Shown one piece after another: positions 1 to 7,245 of a stretch of 28,720 nt of DNA. The notes beneath the pieces are model-generated. The model ran no database searches. It was not told where the DNA came from and saw only the letters and a program-made list of their open reading frames with translations. Source of the DNA: UBA1563 sp041667115 (GTDB lineage Bacteria > Bacteroidota > Ignavibacteria > Ignavibacteriales > Ignavibacteriaceae). How positions within the stretch are numbered: the first letter of the stretch is position 1; each line of letters begins with the position of its first letter. The position numbers were made by a program, and so were the translations under genes. The DNA lies in the NCBI GenBank assembly GCA_041667115.1, contig JBAYFO010000047.1, positions 1-28,720 of the forward strand, written 5' to 3'.

Positions 1-1
1 C

Positions 2-33
2 CCTACGGGATTTCTACAACACCGTAGGTGTTG
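2..33. repeat. Two mutually exclusive hairpins
   Basis: CCTACGG (2-8) pairs perfectly with CCGTAGG (22-28). CAACACC (17-23) pairs perfectly with GGTGTTG (27-33) around a 3-base loop. The two structures share bases 22-28, so only one can form at a time. An RNA from here could switch between them, or the overlap may be incidental. Confidence 0.6.
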
Positions 34-36
34 AAT

Positions 37-53
37 CCATGGCAAGCCCATGG
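37..53. repeat. CCATGG inverted repeat
   Basis: CCATGG at 37-42 and again at 48-53, separated by five bases. Each copy is itself self-complementary, and together they can form a 6-bp stem. Confidence 0.5.
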
Positions 54-88
54 CATGCTTTGTAACAAATAAACCCACCAACAACTAA

Positions 89-105
89 CATTCCCATCGG
101 GAATG
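89..105. repeat. CATTCCC/GGGAATG hairpin
   Basis: Perfect 7-bp stem CATTCCC (89-95) with GGGAATG (99-105) around the loop ATC. It is part of the palindrome cluster. Confidence 0.6.
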
Positions 106-158
106 AATGTTTCTTATCACTAAAGAATCCTTTCTGTGAGTAAATAAACTTTGGTTGA

Positions 159-169
159 CGGCTACGCCG
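159..169. repeat. CGGC-TAC-GCCG hairpin
   Basis: A 4-bp GC stem (159-162 with 166-169) around TAC, in a GC-rich patch that contrasts with the AT-rich flanks. It is short on its own and is listed because it sits in the cluster. Confidence 0.4.
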
Positions 170-187
170 CGCTAAGATTAATAGCAA

Positions 188-205
188 AAACCGTTCAAAC
201 GGTTT
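188..205. repeat. AAACCGTT/AACGGTTT hairpin, copy 1
   Basis: Perfect 8-bp stem (188-195 with 198-205) with a 2-base loop. A near-identical hairpin occurs at 277-292, on the other side of the large palindrome at 227-252. Confidence 0.65.
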
Positions 206-226
206 AGTGTGAAACTTTTTACTGCA

Positions 227-252
227 TAACACCTCGATTAATCGAGGTGTTA
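227..252. repeat. 26-bp perfect palindrome
   Basis: TAACACCTCGATT (227-239) is followed at once by its exact reverse complement (240-252). A 26-bp perfect palindrome with no loop is unlikely by chance in a 28-kb window. On the plus strand it is followed by an A-rich run, not by T residues, so a plus-strand terminator is unlikely. A dimeric protein-binding site or a cruciform/hairpin is possible. Confidence 0.75.
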
Positions 253-276
253 ATAAAAAAAGCTGATTCTTATTTC

Positions 277-292
277 AACCGTTTTAACGGTT
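277..292. repeat. AACCGTT/AACGGTT hairpin, copy 2
   Basis: A 7-bp stem (277-283 with 286-292) with loop TT, matching the core of the hairpin at 188-205. The two copies flank the 26-bp palindrome. Confidence 0.6.
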
Positions 293-300
293 TGCAAAAT

Positions 301-398
301 TGTGCAGTGAGATTGAATAGATAAATTTCTAAATTATCATTGTTATAACTTATTAAACTTTGTTGTATTTTTAACTGAATAATTTACCGAGGTGTACA
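301..398 (+). other. AT-rich leader of the polyphosphate kinase gene
   Basis: About 100 bases of AT-rich sequence without palindromes or reading frames. A strong ribosome-binding sequence GAGGTG (389-394) lies 4 bases before the ATG at 399 and fixes that start. AAACTTTG at 355-362 resembles the Bacteroidota -7 element (TAnnTTTG), but I see no good partner TTTG upstream, so I do not call a promoter. Confidence 0.4.
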
Positions 399-1265
399 AT
401 GTCTCATAAGAAAAAGAAGAAACAATCAGCAAAAGAAGAACCGATAGAAAATGATGAAGTTCTTGAGCCGGATGATTCGCAAGAAGATTCTGAAATTGAT
501 AAGAAGTTTTATAATAATGAACTTATTAGACTAAGCGTTGAACTTGTAAAACTTCAGGAATGGGTTAAGCATAAAGGATTAAAAGTTGTTGCTATTTTTG
601 AAGGACGCGACGCAGCCGGTAAAGGGGGAACGATAAAAGCAATAACACAATTTCTTAATCCACGTATCTGCCGCGTGGTAGCGTTAGGCACTCCAACCGA
701 AAAAGAAAAAACACAATGGTATTTCCAAAGATATGCTCCTCATTTACCTGCTGCAGGCGAGATAGTCTTTTTTGATAGAAGCTGGTACAATCGAGCCGGG
801 GTTGAAAAGGTAATGGGTTTTTGTACCGATGAAGAATATAAAGAATTTTTAAGAAGCTGTCCCGAGTTTGAACGAATGATAATCCGTTCAGGGATCATTT
901 TAATTAAATATTGGTTTTCCGTAAGCGATGAAGAACAGGAAAAAAGATTCCAGGAAAGAATAAATAATCCTACAAAGCGATGGAAGATAAGTCCGATGGA
1001 TTTGGAATCACGCAGCCGTTGGGTTGATTATTCAAAGGCAAAAGATGAGATGTTTGCTTTAACCGATATTAAACAAGCGCCCTGGTATGTTGTGCATTCG
1101 GATAATAAAAAGAAAGCACGGTTAAATTGTATTGCTCATTTTTTAAGTCTCATTCCTTATAAGGATATCAAAAGAGAAAAGATTGAACTTCCTCCAAAAC
1201 AAAATAATGTCGGATACATCCGTCCGCCTATGACAGACCAAAGTTTTGTGCCGGAAGTATATTAA
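399..1265 (+). CDS. ppk2: Polyphosphate kinase 2, class I-like
   Basis: PPK2 enzymes move phosphate between inorganic polyphosphate and nucleoside diphosphates in the cytoplasm, usually making ATP or GTP from polyphosphate. The 288-residue protein carries the Walker A loop GRDAAGKGG (residues 69-77) and the Walker B/lid segment FFDRSWYNRAGVEKVMGF (about 124-141, with D126). The sequence HLPAAGEIVFFDRSWYNR is typical of the single-domain class I type, as I recall the family. Residues 4-35 form a highly charged Lys/Glu/Asp tail that is probably disordered and is longer than the core fold needs. The start is well supported by GAGGTG 4 bases upstream. The gene stands alone, preceded by the palindrome array and convergent with the MFS gene. 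Nucleotide preference cannot be read from sequence. Confidence 0.93.
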   Translation: MSHKKKKKQSAKEEPIENDEVLEPDDSQEDSEIDKKFYNNELIRLSVELVKLQEWVKHKGLKVVAIFEGRDAAGKGGTIKAITQFLNPRICRVVALGTPTEKEKTQWYFQRYAPHLPAAGEIVFFDRSWYNRAGVEKVMGFCTDEEYKEFLRSCPEFERMIIRSGIILIKYWFSVSDEEQEKRFQERINNPTKRWKISPMDLESRSRWVDYSKAKDEMFALTDIKQAPWYVVHSDNKKKARLNCIAHFLSLIPYKDIKREKIELPPKQNNVGYIRPPMTDQSFVPEVY

Positions 1266-1293
1266 CCGGTTGGTGAAGAGATAAAATTGATTC

Positions 1294-1381
1294 CTTAATC
1301 TTACCCGTAGTCTTTTTCTTTATTCGTTTTAAAGCACTAGACTAGAGTAAGATTAAGAATACGATTAAGATTAATTTTTTT
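1294..1381 (+). terminator. Inverted repeat with T-run between convergent genes
   Basis: CTTAATCTTAC (1294-1304) pairs perfectly over 11 bp with GTAAGATTAAG (1347-1357). A second 3' arm, TAAGATTAA (1366-1374), pairs with 1295-1303 and is followed by seven T residues (1375-1381). It lies just after ppk2, so it is a plausible terminator for that gene. The stem is AT-rich and the loop long (42 bases or more), so strength is uncertain. On the other strand no comparable T-run follows the stem, so MFS termination is not explained. Confidence 0.45.
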
Positions 1382-1405
1382 AGTCTTCAACTTTAAATTG
1401 AAACT

Positions 1406-2905
1406 CTAATTATCATCATCCACAAAATTTACCATAATTGCCGCCACAAACATTGACACACCGCCAAGGATCAGCGCATAAATTGCATGATTGGCAAAGA
1501 GATTTTTCACAAAAAATCCAAGGATAGCCGCTGCCGTTATTTGTGGAATAACGATAAAGAAATTAAAAATGCCCATGTAAACACCAAGTTTATTTTTAGG
1601 CAACGACCCGGTAAGGATGGCATACGGCATTGCAAGAATTGAAGCCCATGCTAATCCAATTCCAAGTTCCGAGATCAAAAGCAGTTTGGGATCTTTAATA
1701 AAATAAAAAGAAGCCAACCCGATTCCTCCGCAAATCAAACTTATCATGTGAACGGTTTTTCTGCTCGTTCTATTTGCAAGCCAGATCAATAAGAAAGCCA
1801 TAACAGCCGCAAAACCATTATAAACAGCCATTAAAACGCCAACCCAATCCGCTCCTTTATTATATAATGCCGATGAAGTATCTGTTGCACCATAAATGTG
1901 GCGGGTTACTGCGGGCGTAGTATAAATCCACATTGCAAAAAGAGCAAACCAAGAAAAGAATTGGACGTAAGCAAGTTGGATCATTGTTTTGGGCATCTTG
2001 TAAAGATCGTTGATAACAACCACGAGCCCGCTTTCTAGTTTAGACGCTTTAGTTAAATACCCAACAACAAGTTGAATGATTCCGAAGACGGCAACTCCGC
2101 CGAAGAAAACACCCAAACCATAATCCATGTAAATGAAAAAATAAAAGACTAAGAAGAATAATACTCCGGTTGCAAGCCAAATAAATCCATTTTTGTAAAA
2201 CTTTTCATGGGAAATTAATGCTTCATCGCGTGTTAACCCTGGATTATTCGCTATCTCTTCTTTATTAAACTGTTCCATTTCTGCAGGTGAATATTCTTTT
2301 GAGCGGAAGACGGTCCAAATAACCGCAAGAAGAAAAACAGCGCCGCCAATATAAAATGAAAATCTAACCGAAGGAGGGATTTCACCGTGAGCAGCAGTAT
2401 TACTTATTCCGAACCAGTTTGTCATAACGTAGGGAAGCGCTGAAGCAACAATTGCACCGGTGCCGATAAAAAAACTTTGCATAGAAAAACCAATGGTTCT
2501 TTGATCGGGAGGCAGCATATCGCCTACAAAAGCGCGGAACGGTTCCATTGAAACATTAATTGAGGCATCCATAATCCACAACATTCCGGCGGCAACCCAA
2601 AGCGCGGGGGAATTAGGCATAATAAGCAATGCCAATGATGCGAGTATTGCACCAACTAAAAAATAAGGTCTTCTTCTACCGAATCTATTCCATGTTTTAT
2701 CACTCATGTGCCCGATAATCGGCTGAATGATCAAACCGGTAACCGGCGCGGCAATCCATAAGATCGGAATTTCATCAATGCTTGCGCCTAATGTCTCAAA
2801 TATTCTGCTTACGTTGGCATTTTGAAGTGCGAATCCGAATTGAATTCCCAAAAACCCAAAACTCATGTTCCATATTTGCCAAAAAGAGAGAGCCGGTTTT
2901 TTCAT
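1406..2905 (-). CDS. MFS sugar transporter (GPH/SLC45-like)
   Basis: An inner-membrane secondary transporter of the major facilitator superfamily, about 499 residues with roughly twelve hydrophobic segments. The loop after the second helix contains SDKTWNRFGRRRPYF. This variant of the MFS loop-2-3 motif is typical of sucrose/maltose-type carriers of the GPH/SLC45 group; the RAFVGDMLPPDQRTIGFS stretch also fits. A proton-coupled di- or oligosaccharide importer is the best inference; the substrate is unknown. An upstream GTG or ATG at 2989 would add 28 residues, but the ATG at 2905 is preferred. It is preceded by GAAGGAA about 6 bases upstream, and the protein then begins MKKPALSFWQIWNMSFGF like its relatives. 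It is divergent from the pabB-pabC gene and the only clear minus-strand gene here. With HPr/EI present but no PTS permease, this may be one of the cell's sugar entry routes. Confidence 0.85.
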   Translation of the reverse strand: MKKPALSFWQIWNMSFGFLGIQFGFALQNANVSRIFETLGASIDEIPILWIAAPVTGLIIQPIIGHMSDKTWNRFGRRRPYFLVGAILASLALLIMPNSPALWVAAGMLWIMDASINVSMEPFRAFVGDMLPPDQRTIGFSMQSFFIGTGAIVASALPYVMTNWFGISNTAAHGEIPPSVRFSFYIGGAVFLLAVIWTVFRSKEYSPAEMEQFNKEEIANNPGLTRDEALISHEKFYKNGFIWLATGVLFFLVFYFFIYMDYGLGVFFGGVAVFGIIQLVVGYLTKASKLESGLVVVINDLYKMPKTMIQLAYVQFFSWFALFAMWIYTTPAVTRHIYGATDTSSALYNKGADWVGVLMAVYNGFAAVMAFLLIWLANRTSRKTVHMISLICGGIGLASFYFIKDPKLLLISELGIGLAWASILAMPYAILTGSLPKNKLGVYMGIFNFFIVIPQITAAAILGFFVKNLFANHAIYALILGGVSMFVAAIMVNFVDDDN

Positions 2906-3029
2906 TTTAATTTCCTTCGCCGATTGATAAAGAGAAACTTTCTTTTGTAATTTGAGACAAAAATTAATTGATTTTTCTCTACCATGCAATTTTAATTTTA
3001 ATTGATCCCATGCTTTTAAGAATAGCTGT

Positions 3030-4889
3030 ATGACTAAATTTGCGGAAATATTGAACCGGGTTACTTCTGACCCGTATTCTGCTTTCTTTTATTCGCCTTT
3101 AAAAACGGGGAGTGAAGATTCCTATTATTTTTTAGAACCAAATGAAATTTATCGGATTAAGGAATTGGAACAAACGGACGCATTTTTATCCCGTTTAGAT
3201 GCAATAAGGGGAAACAATATCTTCGCTTATACAATTCTTCCTTACGAGTTGGGATTCTTATTTGAGAAAAAATTAAGAAGACTTTTAACAAAAGAAGACG
3301 AAAGAATAATTAAAGCTGAATCGCTAATTGTAACTTTTGATAAGCGGAATGTAAAAAAAATAAAAACTGCCGGTTTAGATTTCCGGGAAATTGAAAAAAA
3401 TGTTACTTCCATTAGTAATTTCCGTTTGAATGAATCTAAAAAATCCTTTCTAACCAAAATTGAAACTATCAAAAGGCAGATTGCCGAAGGAGAAACCTAT
3501 CAAGTTAATTTAACTACAACCGGAACATTTCAATTTAAAGGAAAGATTGAAAAATTATTTTATGATCTCATGTTAAAACAGTCTGCGGAATATTCAGCGT
3601 TCATTAATCTTCCATCAAAAAAAATTCTTTCTTTTTCACCTGAACTGTTCTTTAAACTGGAAGGGAATAAAGTAACTACCAAGCCGATGAAAGGGACTGC
3701 ACAGCGGGGAAGAACTTTGCAAGGGGATATTCAACAGAAAGAAGAGCTTTTTCTCAGCGAAAAAAATCGAGCTGAAAATTTGATGATCGTTGATCTGCTA
3801 AGGAATGATATGGGAAAAGTAAGCAGGCAGAACAGCGTTGTTGTAAAAAAACTTTTTGAGATTGAGAAGTATGAATCACTCTTTCAAATGATTTCAATTA
3901 TAAAAAGTACTTTGAAAAACCAAACAAAATTATCTGAACTTGTAAAAAGCATTTTTCCATGCGGTTCAATTACCGGTGCGCCAAAAATGAGAACGATGGA
4001 AATTATTCACCGGTTGGAAAAAACTCCGCGCGGTATTTATACCGGCTCAATCGGGTTACTGATCCCCGGGAAAAGCATTTTTAATGTAGCCATAAGAACA
4101 CTTGAAATTGATAAATCAAATAACAAAGGAAGAATTGGTCTAGGCGCGGGTATTACCTGGAGCAGCGATGCAAATGAAGAGTACAATGAAGTCCTTTCCA
4201 AAGGAGTTTTCTTAACTCAACCGGCATGGGAATTTGAAATATTTACCTCTTTTCTTTATGCTGAAGGGAAACCTTTTTTACTGAAAGAGCATCTGTATAG
4301 ATTAAAAAAATCAGCTGAATATTTCTTATTCTATTTTGATAATGAGAAAGTAATCAAAGAATTAAACCGGGTGCTCTCTACTCTAAACGATAAAAAATAT
4401 TTCAAAATAAAAGCGGCTTTAAATAAATTTGGAAAAATTACGGTTACGAAAACCGAATTAAGAAATAATCAACAACATACCGGTGGTGCGCGGATCGTCA
4501 TTTCAGAGAAGAAAATAGATTCACACAATTCATTCCAGTATTTTAAGACAACTCAAAGGGAACTTTATAACGCTGAACTTCAATACTACAAAAAAGAAGG
4601 CTTTGATGAAGTTGTTTTCCGGAATGAGAAGAATTGTATAGCCGAAGGTTTGGTTACTAATATTTTTATCTTCACTGAGGGGAAATGGAAAACTCCCCCC
4701 ATAGCGTCAGGTGTGCTGGATGGCATTTACCGGAAGTATTTCATGAAACATCATCTTGTTTCGGAAGAAAGTATATCGATAGCAGATTTGAAAAAATCGG
4801 AGAAAATTATTTTAACTAATGCGGTTCGTAAAGAAATAGCGGTGGAAGAAATCGTTTTTAACGGAAGTAGAATATTTCATCGAAAATGA
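3030..4889 (+). CDS. pabB: Aminodeoxychorismate synthase component I / 4-amino-4-deoxychorismate lyase fusion
   Basis: A bifunctional 619-residue enzyme for p-aminobenzoate, a folate precursor. Residues about 1-400 form the chorismate-binding PabB part. Visible motifs are EGETYQVNL, KPMKGTAQRG (K221 is the conserved lysine of PIKGT), ENLMIVDLLRNDMGKVS and CGSITGAPKMRTMEIIHRLE. Residues about 403-619 are a class IV PLP-dependent lyase (PabC) domain starting FEIFTSFLY; K506 in FKTTQR is the likely PLP lysine. The fusion would convert chorismate plus ammonia to p-aminobenzoate and pyruvate in one polypeptide. The glutaminase subunit PabA is not in the window. The ATG at 3030 has no strong ribosome-binding site, but the N-terminus fits the family. 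The gene starts the long plus-strand block and is divergent from the MFS gene, with 124 bases between them. Confidence 0.9.
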   Translation: MTKFAEILNRVTSDPYSAFFYSPLKTGSEDSYYFLEPNEIYRIKELEQTDAFLSRLDAIRGNNIFAYTILPYELGFLFEKKLRRLLTKEDERIIKAESLIVTFDKRNVKKIKTAGLDFREIEKNVTSISNFRLNESKKSFLTKIETIKRQIAEGETYQVNLTTTGTFQFKGKIEKLFYDLMLKQSAEYSAFINLPSKKILSFSPELFFKLEGNKVTTKPMKGTAQRGRTLQGDIQQKEELFLSEKNRAENLMIVDLLRNDMGKVSRQNSVVVKKLFEIEKYESLFQMISIIKSTLKNQTKLSELVKSIFPCGSITGAPKMRTMEIIHRLEKTPRGIYTGSIGLLIPGKSIFNVAIRTLEIDKSNNKGRIGLGAGITWSSDANEEYNEVLSKGVFLTQPAWEFEIFTSFLYAEGKPFLLKEHLYRLKKSAEYFLFYFDNEKVIKELNRVLSTLNDKKYFKIKAALNKFGKITVTKTELRNNQQHTGGARIVISEKKIDSHNSFQYFKTTQRELYNAELQYYKKEGFDEVVFRNEKNCIAEGLVTNIFIFTEGKWKTPPIASGVLDGIYRKYFMKHHLVSEESISIADLKKSEKIILTNAVRKEIAVEEIVFNGSRIFHRK

Positions 4890-4946
4890 AGGACGAAAAG
4901 TAAAATATTTTTTCTATCTTTAAAGGAAGAAAGACAAAATCTCTTA

Positions 4947-5993
4947 ATGACTGAGCAAACCGAACATATTATAACAAGAAAAAAAGAACATCTTGAGTTG
5001 TGCAAGACGGATGCTGTGCAATTCAAAGAAAAAACTTCAGGATTTGAGAAATATGATTTTCTCCACGCCGCCTTGTCTGAAGTTCAAATTGAAAAGATTG
5101 ATCTCTCGAAGAAGTTTTTTGGTAAAAAAGTTTCGTACCCGTTTCTCATCTCCTGTATGACCGGTGGGACAACCGAAGGAGAAAATATCAATCTACAATT
5201 GGCAGAAGTTGCCGCTGAATTGAACATTCCTTTAGGGTTGGGAAGTCTACGATTTGCCTTAGAAACATCACGGTACGATGATCATTTTGTACAAATAAGA
5301 AAGACTGCAAAAGAGGTTCCTATTCTTGGCAACATTGGCGGGGCGCAATTAGTTAAAATGAAATCTTTTAAACCTTTATTTAGTCTTCTTGATAAAGTTC
5401 AATCGGATGTACTTGTTGTTCATTTAAATCCTTTACAGGAACTTTTGCAGAAGAATGGTGAACCTGATTTTTATGGCATTAAAAAGTCGCTGCAAAAGTT
5501 GGTTAAACAATCTCAAATTCCTATCATCGTAAAAGAGGTTGGTTCGGGGATATCTAAAAAGGTTGCGCAAGCATTGTTGGATCTAGGAGTTGCCGGAATT
5601 GATGTTGCGGGAGCCGGAGGAACAAGTTGGGCAGGTGTTGAAATTCTTCGTAATAAACAACCGGTTGAAAATCCTTTCTGGGATTGGGGAATCCCCACAA
5701 GTTTTTGCATCAAGACAATAGCAGAACTAAAAAAGGAAAATAAATTTATGCTGATCGGTTCCGGGGGAATTAATACCTCGTTTGATGTTGCAAAAGCGCT
5801 TGCACTTGGAGCTGATTTTGCTGCTTCTGCTCGAACGATTCTTCAAACACTTATTAAAAGCCGTGAGCCCGGAGTTGTTTCACTTATTAAAGATTGGTTT
5901 GAAGATGTGAAACGAATAATGTTTTTAACAGATTCTCAGAATTTGCGTAGTTTTGGGAAGGGAAAATTAATCTTAAAGAAGGACTACTATTGA
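4947..5993 (+). CDS. fni: Type 2 isopentenyl-diphosphate delta-isomerase
   Basis: An FMN- and NAD(P)H-dependent cytoplasmic enzyme that interconverts isopentenyl and dimethylallyl diphosphate, supplying the allylic starter for chain elongation. The 348-residue length is normal for the family. Signature motifs are RKKEH (residues 11-15), HAALSEV (40-46), MTGGT (71-75), LGSLR (98-102), the NIGGAQL strand, HLNPLQE and the glycine-rich flavin-binding DVAGAGGTSW. The type 1 (Nudix) enzyme is unrelated. A purine-rich GGAAGAAAG lies some 15 bases before the ATG, which is rather far. Its TGA stop overlaps the TTG start of the prenyl synthase (TTGA), so the two are likely translationally coupled and act in consecutive steps. 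Confidence 0.95.
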   Translation: MTEQTEHIITRKKEHLELCKTDAVQFKEKTSGFEKYDFLHAALSEVQIEKIDLSKKFFGKKVSYPFLISCMTGGTTEGENINLQLAEVAAELNIPLGLGSLRFALETSRYDDHFVQIRKTAKEVPILGNIGGAQLVKMKSFKPLFSLLDKVQSDVLVVHLNPLQELLQKNGEPDFYGIKKSLQKLVKQSQIPIIVKEVGSGISKKVAQALLDLGVAGIDVAGAGGTSWAGVEILRNKQPVENPFWDWGIPTSFCIKTIAELKKENKFMLIGSGGINTSFDVAKALALGADFAASARTILQTLIKSREPGVVSLIKDWFEDVKRIMFLTDSQNLRSFGKGKLILKKDYY

Positions 5994-6979
5994 TATCCGA
6001 AAAAGATTTTCATTCTTTTCTGGCAAAAGAAAGAAAAATTATTGATGCAAAGCTGAAAAAAGTTTTAGCCAACAGAAAACCCCGTTCTTTATATGAACCG
6101 TCGAATTATATCTTAGCCGATCAAGGTAAAAGATTGCGTCCGCTGCTTGTGTTACTCTCTGCAAAGGCTGTAGCCGGAACATATAAAAACGCATACAACG
6201 CTGCATTAGCTATTGAGATGCTACACAATTTTACTCTTGTGCATGATGATATTATGGATAATGCCGATAAGCGCCGCAACAAATTAACTGTTCATGTTAA
6301 GTACGATGTAAATACGGCGATACTTGCGGGAGACGGTTTATTGGCAGTAGCGTATGAGTATCTTTTAAAAGATTTGGTCATTCCAGGGAATGATGTGGTA
6401 AAGTATTTTACAAAAGGATTGGTTGAAGTTTGCGAAGGACAAAGTCTTGATAAAGAATTCGAACTGAAAAGATCAGTATCGATAGATGAATATATAGTAA
6501 TGATCACAAAGAAAACCGCAGCTATGGCTGAAATGTGTTGTGCTATCGGAGCAAAGATTGGGGGCGGCTCAAGTAAAGAGGTGCAAGCGTTATCGCTTTA
6601 TGGGAAAAATCTTGGGATAGCATTTCAAATTCAAGATGATCTTCTCGATATTGTAGGAGAAGAAGATTCTTTCGGGAAAAAAATCGGCGGTGATTTGATA
6701 GAAGGGAAAAAGACTTTTCTTTTTCTTAAAGCTTTGGAAAAGGCAAAAGGAAAGGAGAAGGCAGCGCTGATAAAAGTAATTGCGAATAAAGGGATTTCCC
6801 CCGGTGAGGTTTCCGGGTATAAAAATATTTATCAGGAACTTGGTGTTCTAGTCGATGCGCAAAATGAAATTGTGAAGTTTACAAGAAAAGCGCTTAGGCA
6901 AATTGTTCATATTAAAAATGAAAACGACAAACAGCTTTTCACTTTTCTTGCTCATTCACTTATTAAGAGAACAAAATAA
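5990..6979 (+). CDS. Short-chain polyprenyl (FPP/GGPP-type) diphosphate synthase
   Basis: A trans-prenyltransferase that condenses IPP with allylic diphosphates in the cytoplasm. The 329-residue protein has both aspartate-rich motifs: DDIMD (residues 86-90) and DDLLD (216-220). The first motif lacks the two-residue insertion usual in bacterial FPP synthases. The residue five before it is Phe (NFTLVHDD), which in archaeal-type GGPP synthases sets product length. By that rule it may make C20 as well as C15, but hpnC/hpnD need a C15 supplier, so product length is open. The start is TTG at 5990, overlapping the fni stop by 4 bases and preceded by GAAGGAC. The stop shares one base with the HPr start (TAATG). 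Confidence 0.88.
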   Translation: MISEKDFHSFLAKERKIIDAKLKKVLANRKPRSLYEPSNYILADQGKRLRPLLVLLSAKAVAGTYKNAYNAALAIEMLHNFTLVHDDIMDNADKRRNKLTVHVKYDVNTAILAGDGLLAVAYEYLLKDLVIPGNDVVKYFTKGLVEVCEGQSLDKEFELKRSVSIDEYIVMITKKTAAMAEMCCAIGAKIGGGSSKEVQALSLYGKNLGIAFQIQDDLLDIVGEEDSFGKKIGGDLIEGKKTFLFLKALEKAKGKEKAALIKVIANKGISPGEVSGYKNIYQELGVLVDAQNEIVKFTRKALRQIVHIKNENDKQLFTFLAHSLIKRTK

Positions 6980-7245
6980 TGATTGAAACAACGGTTAAAA
7001 TAATTAACAAAGCCGGGTTGCACACCCGTCCTGCAGCCACAATAGTTAAACTTGCTTCAAAGTATAAATCGGAGTTTTTTATTTCGAAAGATGGACTCCA
7101 CATCAATGGTAAAAGCATCATTGGTGTAATGACTTTAGCAGCAGAAATGGGGAGCGAACTCTTGCTTACGTTTGAGGGAGAAGATGAACAACAAATGAAT
7201 GATGAAATATCCGGATACATCAAAGGAGGCTTTGACGAACTGTGA
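6979..7245 (+). CDS. ptsH: Phosphocarrier protein HPr
   Basis: HPr carries phosphate from Enzyme I on a histidine in the phosphoenolpyruvate phosphotransferase system. The 88-residue protein has the active-site motif GLHTRPA with H15, and NGKSIIGVMTLAA with S46. S46 is the site that HPr kinase/phosphorylase modifies in organisms having that enzyme, so regulatory Ser phosphorylation is possible. The ATG shares one base with the prenyl synthase stop, and its own stop overlaps the ptsI start (GTGA), so HPr is coupled on both sides. No EIIA, EIIB or EIIC gene is visible anywhere in the window, nor an HPr kinase. Confidence 0.95.
   Translation: MIETTVKIINKAGLHTRPAATIVKLASKYKSEFFISKDGLHINGKSIIGVMTLAAEMGSELLLTFEGEDEQQMNDEISGYIKGGFDEL

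Larger units (their letters stand above)
1..300. repeat. Cluster of short palindromes (REP/BIME-like intergenic array)
   Basis: This stretch has no convincing gene. It contains at least seven short inverted repeats in about 300 bases: 2-28, 37-53, 89-105, 159-169, 188-205, 227-252 and 277-292. Loops are mostly 2-5 bases and stems 4-13 base pairs. Two hairpins (188-205 and 277-292) share nearly the same arms, AACCGTT and AACGGTT. The density and variety resemble bacterial intergenic palindromic repeat clusters (REP/BIME-type) or a structured non-coding RNA. The array may continue leftwards beyond the window. The palindromes are seen directly; a mobile or RNA function is inference. Confidence 0.65.

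Noticed and set aside
14..232. 72-codon minus-strand reading frame across the palindrome array, starting with GTG
   Set aside because: It runs through five palindromes, has no ribosome-binding site and no recognisable domain. The peptide is best explained as a translation of repeat DNA, though similar spurious proteins may be annotated in related genomes.
1..300. CRISPR array
   Set aside because: The palindromes differ in sequence and spacing; there are no regular identical repeats with unique spacers and no cas genes.
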